64,000 nucleotides of DNA from Toxoplasma gondii ME49 (taxonomy: Eukaryota; Apicomplexa; Conoidasida; Eucoccidiorida; Sarcocystidae). The position numbers and the translations under genes are program-made. Location: assembly GCF_000006565.2 (NCBI RefSeq), contig NC_031474.1, positions 3,135,662 to 3,199,661 of the forward strand, read 5' to 3'. Below the pieces are notes generated by a model. It saw only the letters and a program-made list of their open reading frames with translations, had not been told where the DNA came from and searched no databases. The number at the start of each line of letters is the position of its first letter. The first letter of the stretch is position 1. Positions 36,101-48,397 of this stretch are shown piece by piece.

Positions 36101-39100
36101 ATGGCTGCGATGAGCAGCGCCGAACTGGCTAGGGGCGAGGGCCGCATCCCCTCGGCCTGGACTCGCGTTCCGCCGGCGCGGACCCTCGCCTCCCCTCCGT
36201 GTGATTCTGCGTCCGTCGTCCCCTCTCCGCAAACTTCCCTTTCTTCCTTCATGCCTCGTCGGTTCCTCGTATTTCTTTTTTACCTGCTCTGCACGAGCTA
36301 CTGGTTCTGTTATTCTGCACCCGTCACTCTGCGTTTCTCTGAAGCTCACAGCGATGTCTGGGGGCTCCGCCGCGCTGGCAGCAACGACGCGGGGCCAGGT
36401 GGACGTGGAGGAGGTCAGGACCGCGAGGAAGAGAGCGCAGGTGAGGAAGACTCTTCGAGCGAAGACAGTGGGGAGGATGACGAGGACAACGAGGAGGCGG
36501 AACTGAACGACGACAAAAAGGAGGAGGAGGCGGAATCGACCGACGACAAAGAAGACCAGGAGGCGGAATCGGTCGACGACAAAGAAGGCGAGGAGGCGGA
36601 ATCGACCGATGACAAAGAAGGCGAGGAGGCGGAATCGGTCGACGACAAAGAAGGCGAGGAAGCGGAATCGACCGACGACAAAGAAGGCGAGGAAGCGGAA
36701 TCGAGCGACGACAAAGAAGGCGAGGAAGCGGAATCGAGCGACGACAAAGAAGGCGAGGAGGCGGAATCGAGCGACGACAAAGAAGGCGAGGAAGCGGAAT
36801 CGAGCGACGACAACGAAGGTGAGGAGGCGGAATCGACCAACGACAACGAAGGTGAGGAGACGGAGTCGACCAACGACAACGCGCGCGACTTCGGGGGCGC
36901 CCCGCCGGTCCCCGCGAGCCATGCCTGGAACTCCCTGGAGGCCCGAGGCACCGGGTACCCCCACGCTGGGGGCGATGACTCCACCCGCTTGACCAAGGAC
37001 CTGGAGAGAGGCAGACACCGAAGAAGCCGCTTCTCGAGCTCGGACTCTCGCGACTCCTACCGACGCGCAGCTCACAAAGTTCCACGCTTGCGAGACGAAG
37101 GAGGATCCCGACACGGGTCGCGATCGAAGGACAGAACGGGCGACGAATCAGCGAGAAGAGCCTTGCAGAGAGGGCGTTCGAGGTCTGATGGGTATGGAAA
37201 AGACGGTTATCGGGAGCGCTCAAAGACTCGCGCATTGTCGAGGCGAAGATCGAAATTGCTCTCAGAGAAGGAGCAGAGGGTGACGCCGAACAGAGAGGCC
37301 CGATCGTATGCTCATGCGGTAGATGAAGACGCCTCAGGGTCGTTTCGAGATCATCTGCAAGAGCTCGCCTCCATGTTCAGTCGGATTGGCGGTGCAGACA
37401 GTGACGAAGACGAAGACGACGAAGATCTGTACTCCATTCGAGATGAACAAGAAAAAGTCGTTGTCAGCTACGCAGAGGGCTTCACAGTCTCTGCCGCTGG
37501 CACCATGGTGGGAAGACGCCCCACAGATGAAGATGTACGTCGGTGGAAGAGCTGTACAGATGACCCCCCGATCTATAACAGTATCAGTCTCGTCGCATAA
37601 ACAGAGAGAGTGTAGTGCCTAGGATACCAAAGAGGACTACAAGTTCCGTGTTGAGGGGGAGAGCAAGTGTGAGACAGCTGGGCGGGTGTTGGAGCACGCA
37701 AACCTACGTCTGGATATGGATACAGAAATATACGCGCCAGCTGTATCTCTATGTACTGACATTCTGTACACGAGAGTGGATTGGACGTTGTCTGCTTATA
37801 CTTGCTCGTATACATGTCAGCCATGTTGTTGCTGCTACCTGGGGACGCTTTTGTCAGGATATATATATATATATATATAGATGTATAGCTCTCGAATTGC
37901 ACGCGCAAGAGTTGACTGTTGTTCCTGAATGCTTCATGGAATTTGAGAGGAGCCGCGCAAGGCTGTTGTACCGTGGAGCTTTCTTAGCGCATTCTCACTC
38001 CTCTCAGCGGCAGTCTTTGGTGCTGGTGTGGCCGCGTGGAACTTCGTACGGGGCGAGCGACTTGTCTGCTTTCACTCTTCATGTCTCTCCGGGTGTCTCG
38101 CGTTTCGCAGGCTATCTTGGTGAATGCGATTCTCCCACAAATGCCCAACGTGCGCGTGAAGGCGATTTTCGATGGTCACGGCGGGGACGAGGTGTCGAGA
38201 TATTTGGCGGACAATGCACTGACACATCTTAGTAAGTCTCAACCATTTTCGAAAGAGTCGAAATCTGCAATTCCGTCCTTCACAATCGTAAGTTCGTTTT
38301 GAGACCGTGACATAAAGAACATTCATGATATTTGCAGGACATTCGTTTTCTAAAGGATGTGAAACACCACAAGCTTCCAAAATCGCCGATGTCGGGAAGG
38401 TGACGAGCGGGGCTTATGATAGACGTGAACCTTTTCAAACGTTTTGCCTCCGCCTGTTCCATTCCAGTCGGTGCGTCGTGCTCCTGTTGCCCGCGCTGGA
38501 GACTCCCCGTACGTAGCGTAGCATCCCAGATTACCCTGTTCCGCTTTGTTCCACCAGGACCTGGTGCTCAGAAGTCTAACCTACTACTGCCCAAGAAGAC
38601 AACCAACCACATTCTTACGCCCTTGATTGTTCGTGCGTTGTCCTGCATGCGTCTTACCGCGTATGAATCGCTCAGGCGTGATGAATGCGTCGTCTCAGGC
38701 CTCTCTAGCGCTTCCGTATTTTTTGACGTACTCATACCAAATAACGGACTCTCTGTCATCGACATACTCACGCGTTCCTGGACCTGTATCGCGTTTTGTT
38801 CGAGGCTGTACTGCTGGCCAAGGCGTTTCTCTGTCGCGTTTCCCGGCCTCGGCGCGAGAGCTTTTCCGGCATCAGGCTCGCGAGTGGTGTGAACCGTGTC
38901 GAGCAGGAAGTGGACTGTTGGTTTAGATTTCGAAGGTGCATGCGTCCCAGGTGCTCTAGTTCTGTTGCGTTGTCGTAGCCGGGTGTAGATGATAACTGTT
39001 GTTTGGACGGAGAAGCAGGTGAACACAGTTTATCGATATCCCAAAAACATCCGATTTCGTTTGGGAGTTTCCTCGGCCGGCGCGTCCTAGCGTAGGTATA

Positions 39101-42100
39101 TATGATGCCCACCCTTCTTGATATCTGGAGCAGTAGACTTGCCACCGGAGACGTCGCGCGTGAAGCAGCCGTACCACGTATTTCTTGGAGACGCTGTGTG
39201 CCGACGAGGCATTCCAGATCTCTATCAGGAGTCCAACTCTTACTTCCTGCTTTCCAGAACAGAGAACTGATCCGGTCTCAGGGACTCGGTGAAGACACGC
39301 AAGTGCATGCCTGCGGATGCGTGCTCACACAGGCAACTTAACAAGTCTGCGACCCCGAGACATCAAAGCCGCTTGTCAGGCATTGGACGACGCCGTCAGA
39401 AAGCATGTGTGGAAGCGCGCGCCCGACGCTGGGTCAACAGGTGCGGCCAACGCCGCAGAAGGACTCGCGAAAGACATTTTTCCACGTTACGCTCGCGGGT
39501 GTCCACTTGGCGCATGCACCCGGCGATCCAGTGATGTTTTTCTCTGGGAATGCTGCGGGGGTGTCTAAAGAAATTATCCTCCCGGGTGTCCGTGGGTGGG
39601 GACCGATGACATCCGGGACGCTCCGGTGATCTCCGCCGGACAAAAAACAAACATTGTAGAGCGATCAGGAAGAAATCTACATCGGTCTTCTCCCTAGCGT
39701 TCATGCATCTGCAGAGGTGGTGTTTCCTCTCTGTCTTCACATGTAGATGGGTCTCTCCATCTCAATAAATGCATATACGTAGTGATGCCTGTATTCCTTT
39801 ATCCGAATTCAGATCCACTCGTCGAATCATCCTCGATTCTATTCGTCATCCGGTCCCTATATGCATACATGTATATATATATATATATATATAACCTGTG
39901 ATATGCTTACATCTCGTTGGACGTTTGCCTGTTAATGGGGCCGCGTAATGCGCCGCTTGCTACCTTTGGCTTTTTTGTGGTGATTTTTGCAGGAGTTATC
40001 GCGTTCATTGAGAAGGTGACAGAGCCAGTCGAAGTCTTCGTGGTCGGCCGAGAGATTGTCCCCGAGGACACAGACCCTCGGTCTTTCGTTCCGCTTGTGG
40101 AGCAGCTTCGAGTCGACGCCCTGGCTGAAGGAGACACTGAAACAGCGCTGTCTCTGGCGGCTCTCGTGTACCGTTACACGGCAGGAAGACGGTCGCGCAG
40201 GAGAAAGCACCGCAGAAAGCCGAAGAAAATCCGGCTCGGAAAAGGTGAAGCTGTCTTCCGAGTTGTCGTCGCCAATGTCGGTGAGTCGCTGAACGGGAGA
40301 AACGCCGCTGTTATGTCTGCCGAGTGTGTGACTGTAGCGCAGCTAGTACCTTTCAAGAATCATAGAGGTGTCTTCAACCACCCGGATCGTGTTGGGGACA
40401 TAAACGAATCACGTTTCACAACTACAGTCAGGGAAGACTCTTTCGGCTTCGCTGGACGGAGTCTTCTATACCTTTAGATTCTCTTCGCTTCCTACGTCGC
40501 TGGTCGACACCACGTACGCGTCTAACACGGGTGCGGTTCACATATACCTTCACACCTGTATATACACCGATGCATGCGCATGCATGGATGCATGCATTTA
40601 CACATCCACTGGTTCCTCGAGACGGGCTTCGTGGGAACAGCGTACACCTTTTCAGGTGCACAGAAGCACAGAAGGCGTCGCCGGAGGACACAACTGGATG
40701 CGTTGCTCTGCGGAAACAGGTTTCCTTCCTGGACGCGTGGTGCAGACAACTTCGTCCCAAATGCAGGCACTCGAATTCTGCTCGAATTCCTCTTTCCGAC
40801 GCGCGGGTTGTGCGGCCTTCTGCGAAAAACGTTCAGTCATGCGACACAAACAACCACGTTCTTTGTCGTCGCTGTACACCCCCACCATGGTGGAGTGCTT
40901 CGGACAGAGAGATGCGTCGGCTTTTCATCTCCCTTGAAACATGAATATACGCCCACAACGATGCGTGGACGATACACACCAATGCTGTTTAAGTCTTGCC
41001 GGACTGGCTGCTCCCGGCCGGCCGTGCACTCCTTCCCTCCTTCGTTTCTCTGCTTTCTGCAGGCGATTCGCGAGCCGTTCTTCTCCACCGCGACGGATCG
41101 TTCACTCCCCTTTCCCGCGATCAAAAACCTGAACAAGACACCGAGCGCCTGCGCGTGGAAGCAGCGGGCGGGCGCGTCTTCTTTGGCGGAGTCCCTCGAG
41201 TGGACAACATGCTGGCTGTCGCGCGTTCCTTTGGAGACTTTGTACGCTTCTGCCGCTGCTCACGTACAGCGTGTTCAAGGCTCTGTTGTGGCCTGCACGC
41301 CAGATGAGTTTGAAAAGACAAAAGTTTGAGGGGGCTCCGCTGTGCCTCTGCCGAATCGGAGTCGGCCTGACGCGGGTGTACAGCCAGCTTTGCGAGCGCA
41401 TGCACCACCGCAGATGTGACAGCAGAGGGTTAGAAGCAGACGGTCCGATCCCTCGTCTGCCTCTTGTTCTCTCCTCGCGTGCTTCTCCCTTGTCTCGGTG
41501 TGTCTCTCCACTGGGGATCGAGGCCTCTTGGCGTCGTTCGTCATCGGTATTGTATCGGTCACTGTCTCCCGTTTTTTTCGTGTGAAGCCTTCTGTACGGT
41601 CGCTCGCGTTTCGCGCCCTGCAAACCGATCTTAGACACGATCTGTCTCTTCCTCGATCCCAGGGACTCCGCACAAGGCGATTTTCTCTAGCGCCTAGCTT
41701 CCTGTTTTCTGAGTTGCTTCGATGAACGTCTTCCCTCCTCCCCGTTTTTTCTTTTGTGCTTCAGTACATGAAAGACAACCCGCGGCTTCCAGCTGACAAA
41801 CAGAAGATTATCGCTGTCCCTGACATTCGCATGTTCTACGCGACCCCTAAAGATTATCTCCTTCTCACGTGTGACGGTAGGCGTTGCGGGAATACGAGGA
41901 CTGCATGTAACTCTCCCGGTGGCTCGTTAGTATGTATGCCATCAACAGTGGAACCTCATTAACGATGAACCGAAGAGCACGGTGGCCGTGTTCACTCCAA
42001 AGACCGGCGAACGGGCGCATCCGCCGGTCGCGAAGACCTGGAAGGCGAACCGCCTACTTGGAGTCCGAACTAGGGAACCTACGATACTAGAGATACAGCT

Positions 42101-42744
42101 CATAGCTAGAATGTTAGACTAGAACCGAGGCCCAACTTCGATGCAAAGGTGGGCATGATAACTCTTTGTGCTTTCAAGGCAGTTGCTGTGTGTTCCTCCT
42201 GCGATTCCCCGAGGCTCTATGCGTTTCTCAGACCCGCAGTGTCAGAGAGTCAGCTGCAGGACCATGTGTAGTTTTTTCTGGGTACACTGTTTCGTTGGAC
42301 CTCGACTGGTTGACATCTTGAAAGGCGTCGAGCTCCTTTTTTTAAAGGTGGTGCTTTCCAAGACCATCCTGTTGCCTGACTACACCAAAAGATATGCTTT
42401 CTACCTCTTCGCCAAGGATCGCCTCTTCCGCTACGTCCTTGGGTTCCGTCCTCGCTGTCTGACGACCTGTTACGTTCCCTTCCAATATGTTTTCCTTTTT
42501 ACCAGGAGTCTTTGAGTCTCCGACGATGACCTACAAGAACGTGGCTGACGTGATTTATAGTGTCCCTGCTGGCGACTCTGTGCGCGGGCGGATGAAACAC
42601 GCTGTGAAGGCCCTTCTTGACGCGGCCTACGAAACGGGATCGCACGACAACATTTCTGCCTTGCTCACGGCCTTTACGCGCCACGGACGCTTCTCCTCCC
42701 ACACGACTCTCGGATACTCCATCTACACTGGAACCGGTGAGTGA
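36101..42744 (+). CDS. PP2C/PPM Ser/Thr phosphatase with acidic repeats and N-terminal hydrophobic leader
   Basis: Metal-dependent protein phosphatase. Exons 36101-37534, 38111-38231, 39333-39440, 39993-40280, 41063-41241, 41765-41876 and 42506-42744; all phases agree, giving 826 residues. A hydrophobic segment at about 55-70 (MPRRFLVFLFYLLC..) could be a recessed signal peptide or anchor. Residues 131-262 are twelve 11-residue acidic repeats, followed by an Arg/Ser-rich linker. The catalytic domain starts at about 463 and shows the expected motifs in order: MVGRRPTDED, FDGHGGDEV, DAGSTG, ANVGDSRAVL, RSFGDF, TCDGVFE and GSHDNIS. The metal-binding Asp residues are therefore present and the enzyme should be active. 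An insert of about 80 residues after GSTGVIAFI carries a basic cluster at 620-633. A good donor (GTGAGT) overlaps the stop, so a further 3' exon is possible. The family is certain; secretion is inferred. Confidence 0.9.
36491..36886 (+). repeat. 33-bp coding minisatellite, twelve units (EEAESxDDKEG)
   Basis: Twelve uninterrupted 33-bp units in the first PP2C exon encode an acidic 11-residue repeat. The central units (EEAESTDDKEG, EEAESVDDKEG, EEAESSDDKEG) are most alike. The first (EEAELNDDKKE) and the last (EETESTNDNAR) are the most diverged. Nucleotide identity between central copies is very high. Confidence 0.97.
37859..37880. repeat. (AT)n microsatellite in PP2C intron 1
   Basis: An alternating AT run in the intron 37535-38110. 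A comparable run at about 39873-39893 lies in the intron 39441-39992 of the same gene. Confidence 0.9.
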
Positions 42745-45700
42745 CGCGCTTTGAAATGCTGCGTTTTCCGATATGGGCATCTTCGGTGCTGTGAGGGTTT
42801 GTGCTGAAGCAGACATCCACTGAGACACGGAGCTCTTCAGAAAGCACGAGACGTCAGTCTGACCGCTGTTCGGTTCAAGGACTGGGGTCTGCGGTGTACA
42901 GTTCGGAGGAGGTGCATTCGTAAATTAAACTCTGGAACAGGAGATGGTGACTGGGTGGTGAAACAAGCACAGCATCTGCTGTCACACACACACACAATCA
43001 CAATCACAAGCCGAGCGTGTTTATGCACTCCTCTAGGCAGTGTCGCCGCTTCTGGATGTCTCTGCCAGAACGCGAGACGACGCTTTTCAATTCGGGACTC
43101 CTTCAGTTTCACTGAATACGGAACCAAGAGGAACGTCGACGAATCCTTTCTGCCTTGAAAGGGGAACCAGCGACATCAAATTTAGAATACAACTGTAACT
43201 CTCAAAAGGAGCTTACACAGGCCGCGCTTTGCAAAACTGTGCATGCGCTTTCGTGGCGCGAACAGGGGGCTTACGGGGCTGTTTGTCGATGCCATTCAAG
43301 TGTCTGCTTGCGTGTGCATGCGTGTATCTATCGACTATTTACTCATGGCATCATAAAGCTATATCTGAGTAGATCTCTGTGTTCATTACCTAGCGAGAGT
43401 TGATCGGCGACTGAGGACGAACCGGCCGGGGGGAGATGCTCTTATGGTCAGTACCATTCCGCTGGGAGTACTCTTCGAGACGCACACACTTGTATGAGTG
43501 GCGAGTGCCTTTGTCTCTCAGGCGAAGTCATTCAGAAAGGTCGCGAACGCCAAGAGAATGCGAGAGTGAACCCGGAAAAGGTGAAGAAGAACGTCTCTCT
43601 CTACTAGAAGATCGGGGAAGGGGAGACGCTAGATAAATCGAAGAGAGACGTCAAAGCGCCTGGGGACATGAAGAGAAAGGGAGACAGCGAGAATGCGCAG
43701 AAGATGTGAATTTCGTTTCTTCGGCAGAGGCCGTGTCAACTTCACGTGTAGCAGGTCGCCAGTGCAAGAAGAGGAGAATCGAAGGAATTTATGTGTCTCG
43801 GAAAAGACGAACACACGAAGAAACTGTTCGTCCTGGGGGTCTGTCAAGAGGGCGCTCGAGTCGACTTCATATTGGCAAAACGAAAGGGTCGAATCTCGTT
43901 GGGATCTGGCTCGGCTGTCTCACCGGAAAAGGAAGAGAAAGGTTTCCTAAGACTCGCGCTGGACCGAGGAGGAAGTAAAGCACAGCGCGCGAGGCTGCAT
44001 GCAGCCGCAGTTGATTCAGTGTAGACGCCGAGGAGAGTCCGGACACTCGCGTCCCTTGTGGACGAGACACAGAACGCACTTGAGACCGCTGCAGTCTGAC
44101 AGAGTCGTCAAGATAGGCCTACCTGATATCGAGACTTTCTCGGTTTGCTATCACCATATCTGCTCTGCCAACTGAAGGTCTGTCGGTATACGGGCAAGAG
44201 GCGGACGGGAGTACGTGAGTTCGCAGCCACACATGCAGTTTCGTATGTCCGCATGTCCGTCTTCTGTGGTGGCCTCTGCTGCGCCGACAACGCCGCGTGT
44301 CAGTGCTCTTACACCGCGCGGAGAACTGCGGGGTGGAGGGGTGGATTCTTAGAAGAAGAAAGGTTCAGAGGGGTGAAGAGGAGACGCGAGACCAGAGACA
44401 ATGCAGTTCACCTCGCGCGCCCTTCATGGGCATAAGCGAGGAGTGTGTTTTAAGACACTTCAGGTTGTGCAATGAGGCGGCCTGGGTGGGTCGGAAAGAG
44501 CAAACACAGGGTTCAGTGAACGGGTTTGCATGTGGGAGTTCGCGTTTCTTTAGTCTTGTCCCTGGGAACTGCCCGTCACTTTTGGCTAGCCACAGGGGGT
44601 ATGTGTGAATGTGTCAAGCGTGGCGAGCGCGCATGTAGATGTAGAAAATGTCGATAGGTGTGCTCATTTCCCTGAGTCCAGACTCGGGTTTCGGCGAGTA
44701 GAATTAGTCATTATTGGTGATCACTCCGTGTCGTTTCTTTCAAAAGACGAAACGCCGGGGGTTGGGGGTGGCGCGATGCTCGCTGCCAGCAGTGCTGAGA
44801 CACGCGCCCTACGGAGTATATACTACGAGCTTGAGGATCAGTTCAGCTCTTGAAGGTTTACCGAACGCAAGTTATGTGAGCACAGCAGAGAGGCGGAAAA
44901 GCCTCACCGTGATTCGCGCGGGCGCTTCTGTTCTCTGGCGTCTCTGACTCCGCAGGTGCTGCGTTCGCAGACATCTGCTGAGCAAGGACGATGCACCCGT
45001 GAGTTCGCGACGGCATCTGCACGGTATAGGGGCAAAGGAAGGAGTGAGGAATGAGAGAAGAGCGCTTCTTGCTTTTGCAATCGAGATTTTTGTCTCCGTA
45101 TGCCTCGTTGGGTCCCCGCTGTCATTTGAAATCGACTTCATCGTATCTGATTTCACCTGCGTGGAGTCGGGGTGTACGTACACGTGTTCGTTGTCATTGT
45201 ACAGGGTGCGTCGGCCAAGAGCGATCTTGCCACCATGAACTCGAAAAGAAGAGGGCCTTTATTTTTGATGCGTTCGTTGGATCTTGACAGAGTTCTGTGG
45301 AAGATTCATCGATTTGTGCATGCTCAGAGCAAACAAAGCTAAACGGTTGTCACCTTTTCACCGTGCAACAGGCACTCTGCAGCATCTCCCTTTACACTTT
45401 CCCGGTTACAACACAGTGAAAAAAAAGGGGGGGAAGGGCGTTGAGAGCGGCGCGCTGGCGTTTCTCTCACGAAAGCGCCGCACTCTTGTGCCGACACCTG
45501 GATCCGAACCGGCACAGAACTGGGATAAATTGAAAATAGACACACTCCACAAGGACACAAACCAATACACGACGCGATGAGTTGCCCCAGTATATGTCGT
45601 TGCCATGCATGCGCAAGACGGCGAACGTCGTCAGGGCCCTGTCCCCCGTCCTCAACTCTGTGCTAAGGTCCCCTTTCCCTGACATTTCCACTTAGGAATG

Positions 45701-46758
45701 TGCACGCAAAGGGGCATGCAGAAGAACCACACAATGAACAGGTCTCCAGAAGAGTTCAAAATATGTAACAGCATGTGCGTGATTCTGCAGACCGTGTTTG
45801 CCCTGTGGCATCCCTAACGCTGGGGTGAAAACGCGAGTTCGACTTTGGCGGGAACGCCTTTTACTTACACTGCGGACTCTTTCCTCGCCACGGCTTGCCG
45901 TGGAAAAGAGAAGGCATTGCCTGTTTTGGGATGCTTTTGTTTGCTTGCCGTTGTTACCCCGGCTGAACTGATTGTTGGACGGGACCCGCTGGATACGTCT
46001 CAAGCCTGGTCTGGGTCACGATGCAAATGCCAGTGCCATGAGGACCTTTTCTGGTGTCGCCTGCGTGCGCCTTCTTTTTCCCATTTTCATCGAAACTCGC
46101 CCTCAAGGGAGAAAGGAGGTTTCGGGGAACTCCTAGTAACAACCGAATAAAGAGGATACGGCTTTCCACTGGCAACAACCGACTCACTGGCTGGCTTCAA
46201 GAAAGGAAAAAGTGTACGACGACAGTAGTCGTGGCACCAACAGCACCAATTTCGGCGCACTGTGGACAGGCTCGAAGGCTTTTGTACGGTGAAGGATCTA
46301 GACTAGGATTAGTCAGAGAATCCTCACAGGTTTCGCAAGGTGCCTATAATGATGAAAGAGGTCATACTCTAACGCCCAAAGACTAGCCTACCCACTGCTT
46401 GAATTTCGAGTCGAAAACTGTTTATCTGTGTCAACTCTCGGGGACTTGAGGGATCATCCGCCAGTACTACGCTAAGCGGCCAAACATAAATCAAGCCAAA
46501 GAGAAAGACGGACGCGACAGGGAACCGCACAATGACGCACATGGGCTAAGAGCTCCTACACATCTTCACGAATGATAAAGAACGATAAACACCGCTGAAC
46601 CCGCTAATTTAGACACATTACCGACCAATCCCAGTCGACGGTTGTGCGATGAAAAAGAGAGAGGACTTCGCTACGCATAAATGAACCACCTTATTAGCTC
46701 TCCTCCGTCAGAATTCAGTCCACCTAGCAAGGCATATCCCAAAGCAGGGGCGCACACA

Positions 46759-46798
<40 letters not shown>

Positions 46799-46914
46799 CA
46801 TACACTTATGACTCTCATGCACGTACCTGCCGCAAGCTGCAGGAGTCTTTCGTGTTAGTTAAGGAGACGAAAACGTACACTGTGGGTCTACGTTGCTTCA
46901 TCAGTTTGACTTTT
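42745..46914. other. Intergenic region downstream of the PP2C gene
   Basis: About 4.2 kb with only short frames and no recognisable protein, RNA gene or mobile element. A short CA-type run lies near 42985-43005, and an AT microsatellite of about 34 bp lies at 46761-46794. A 3' exon of the PP2C gene could hide here, because a donor consensus overlaps its apparent stop, but I found no convincing acceptor and family motif. Confidence 0.4.
46761..46794. repeat. (AT)n microsatellite, intergenic
   Basis: A perfect alternating TA run of about 34 bp, followed by an ACATACATAC tail, about 120 bp past the stop codon of the small minus-strand gene at 46915. Confidence 0.92.
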
Positions 46915-47295
46915 TCACAGTCTAATCACATTTTTTAAAGCTGCCGACGCGGATCTGTAGAGGCGCCAATGCTGAACGTCGAAGGGGGTGCCCGAAAGCT
47001 CTTTTTGCGTCCCTGAGGCAGCACTTGTACCACGTACATTTTTCATTTTGATCTCGGTTATGGCTTCTTTCAACCATGCCTGTTCCAGAACCAGGAGCTT
47101 TTCCCCCTTTCCTTTCGACTGAATCGTCCTTTGCAGCTGAGCTGACAGCTTCGTTGGAACAGGGGATTTTCTCCCGTCCTTGCTGCGCGCAAGGAAGCGC
47201 TTCCTCTCTCGTTCCTTGTCGATTGCGACAGCTGTCTTCTCTTGGAGCACCATGAGCATTTCAGACTTCTCTGTAGCTCCTAGAACAGGGGGCAT
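46915..47295 (-). CDS. Small basic hypothetical protein
   Basis: A 126-codon ORF with a real ATG at 47295. The composition is non-repetitive: rich in Lys, Glu, Arg and Leu, predicted to be mostly helical, with segments such as AIDKERERKRFLARSKDGRK and LEQAWLKEAITEIKMKN. There is no signal peptide, membrane segment or recognised domain. It differs from the Ser/Arg-rich spurious frames common here, which is why I list it. It could be a small single-exon gene or the last exon of a longer minus-strand gene: a usable acceptor lies close to its 5' end, near 47273-47280. Function is unknown. Confidence 0.4.
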   Translation of the reverse strand: MPPVLGATEKSEMLMVLQEKTAVAIDKERERKRFLARSKDGRKSPVPTKLSAQLQRTIQSKGKGEKLLVLEQAWLKEAITEIKMKNVRGTSAASGTQKELSGTPFDVQHWRLYRSASAALKNVIRL

Positions 47296-48397
47296 GTCTC
47301 GCGATGCGCCTGTTCATGCAGTACAACGTCCCTCTCTTCTACAGACATCTGTGTACCTCTCCCTCTCTCTGTCTGTCTATGTATATAATATATTTCCAGA
47401 TACGTACCCCTACAATTAACTGACCATCTGTAACAATTTTTATTTTTAATTCACTGTGGATATGCGTGCACGTGCGTGGTCGATAGTGAAAAGGAGTTTC
47501 GTGTTTTCTGCTCAGAGATGCATGCACGAGTTGCTTGCCAAAAAGAAGGGCAGTCTGTACACCTCTGTACAGAGAAATTGCAGATGAATATGAGACATTT
47601 CCTCCGTCACCGTTTCTCCTTTGAGACCCTGACAGTTTTTTCTGTTCTCCGGACTCACTCACACGCATTCACACGCATGCATGCTACATCAACGGCGAAA
47701 AACAGCCGCGGCGGGTCCTCATTTGAGAGCGTCTTTGCGGCGGAATTGGCGATTCTCAGCACTCAGAGAAACCCTTGTCCTCCTTCGTCCCACTAAATGA
47801 AGCCAAGAGAGGAACTGTGTCTCTTTCTTTTCCTTTCGATCTCTCTTTCTCTCGATTACGCTCGCGCTTAGCTTTCTCTGTCTGTCAGAACGTGGTTGTG
47901 ATCTCCTGTGGCCGGAGAGCAGCAAGCCGTCGTCCATTTTTTTGCAGGATCTCAGCCTTCAACGGACATCCACTCCAAGGAAATGAGACACACAGAAGGA
48001 TTTCGGTGACTGTAAACCGAGTCTGCCTGTCTTGCGGAACTGTCCTCTTTTTCGCTTGCCATTCTCGTTCTCGCCTCCTCGCTCGCTCCGCTGTGGCCTT
48101 CGTCCGCCTCCTGTCATCCGCTTCGTACCTCTTGGCACTTCTATTTTCTTCTCGCAACTAACATAAGCTCGTCATCCTTGCTGTTCACCGCTTTCACCTT
48201 CCTCTTCTCGCGTCGCCTCTGTACTGAATATTCTTCCTTTTAATCCTCATTTCAGTTGTCGTCCCCGCGCCTCCGCGATCGTCCATCACACAGAAACCGG
48301 CAGAAGAGCGAGAAGAAAAGAGGAAAAGAGGAGAGACGCGTGAAAGGCGAAGAGAACAGAGGCATGGCTGAAGGAAGGAGGTCAAGTTGGGAGAGAA
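47296..48397. other. 5' flank of the transferase gene
   Basis: No gene is supported. The last few hundred bases before 48398 are purine-rich and probably carry the promoter and 5' UTR of the aminoacyl-tRNA-protein transferase gene. Short CT-rich tracts occur near 47350-47385 and 47815-47855. Confidence 0.4.

Noticed and set aside
36062..37114. A 350-codon antisense frame and another same-strand frame across the PP2C repeat, both looking like repetitive proteins
   Set aside because: They are by-products of a 33-bp repeat whose unit lacks stops in several frames. The sense frame continues into PP2C motifs.
46270..46640. Compositionally different short stretches here and near 32760-32880 and 42040-42130, considered as nuclear copies of mitochondrial DNA, which are common in Toxoplasma
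   Set aside because: I could not match them to any mitochondrial gene by reading; a BLAST search against the mitochondrial sequence blocks would decide.
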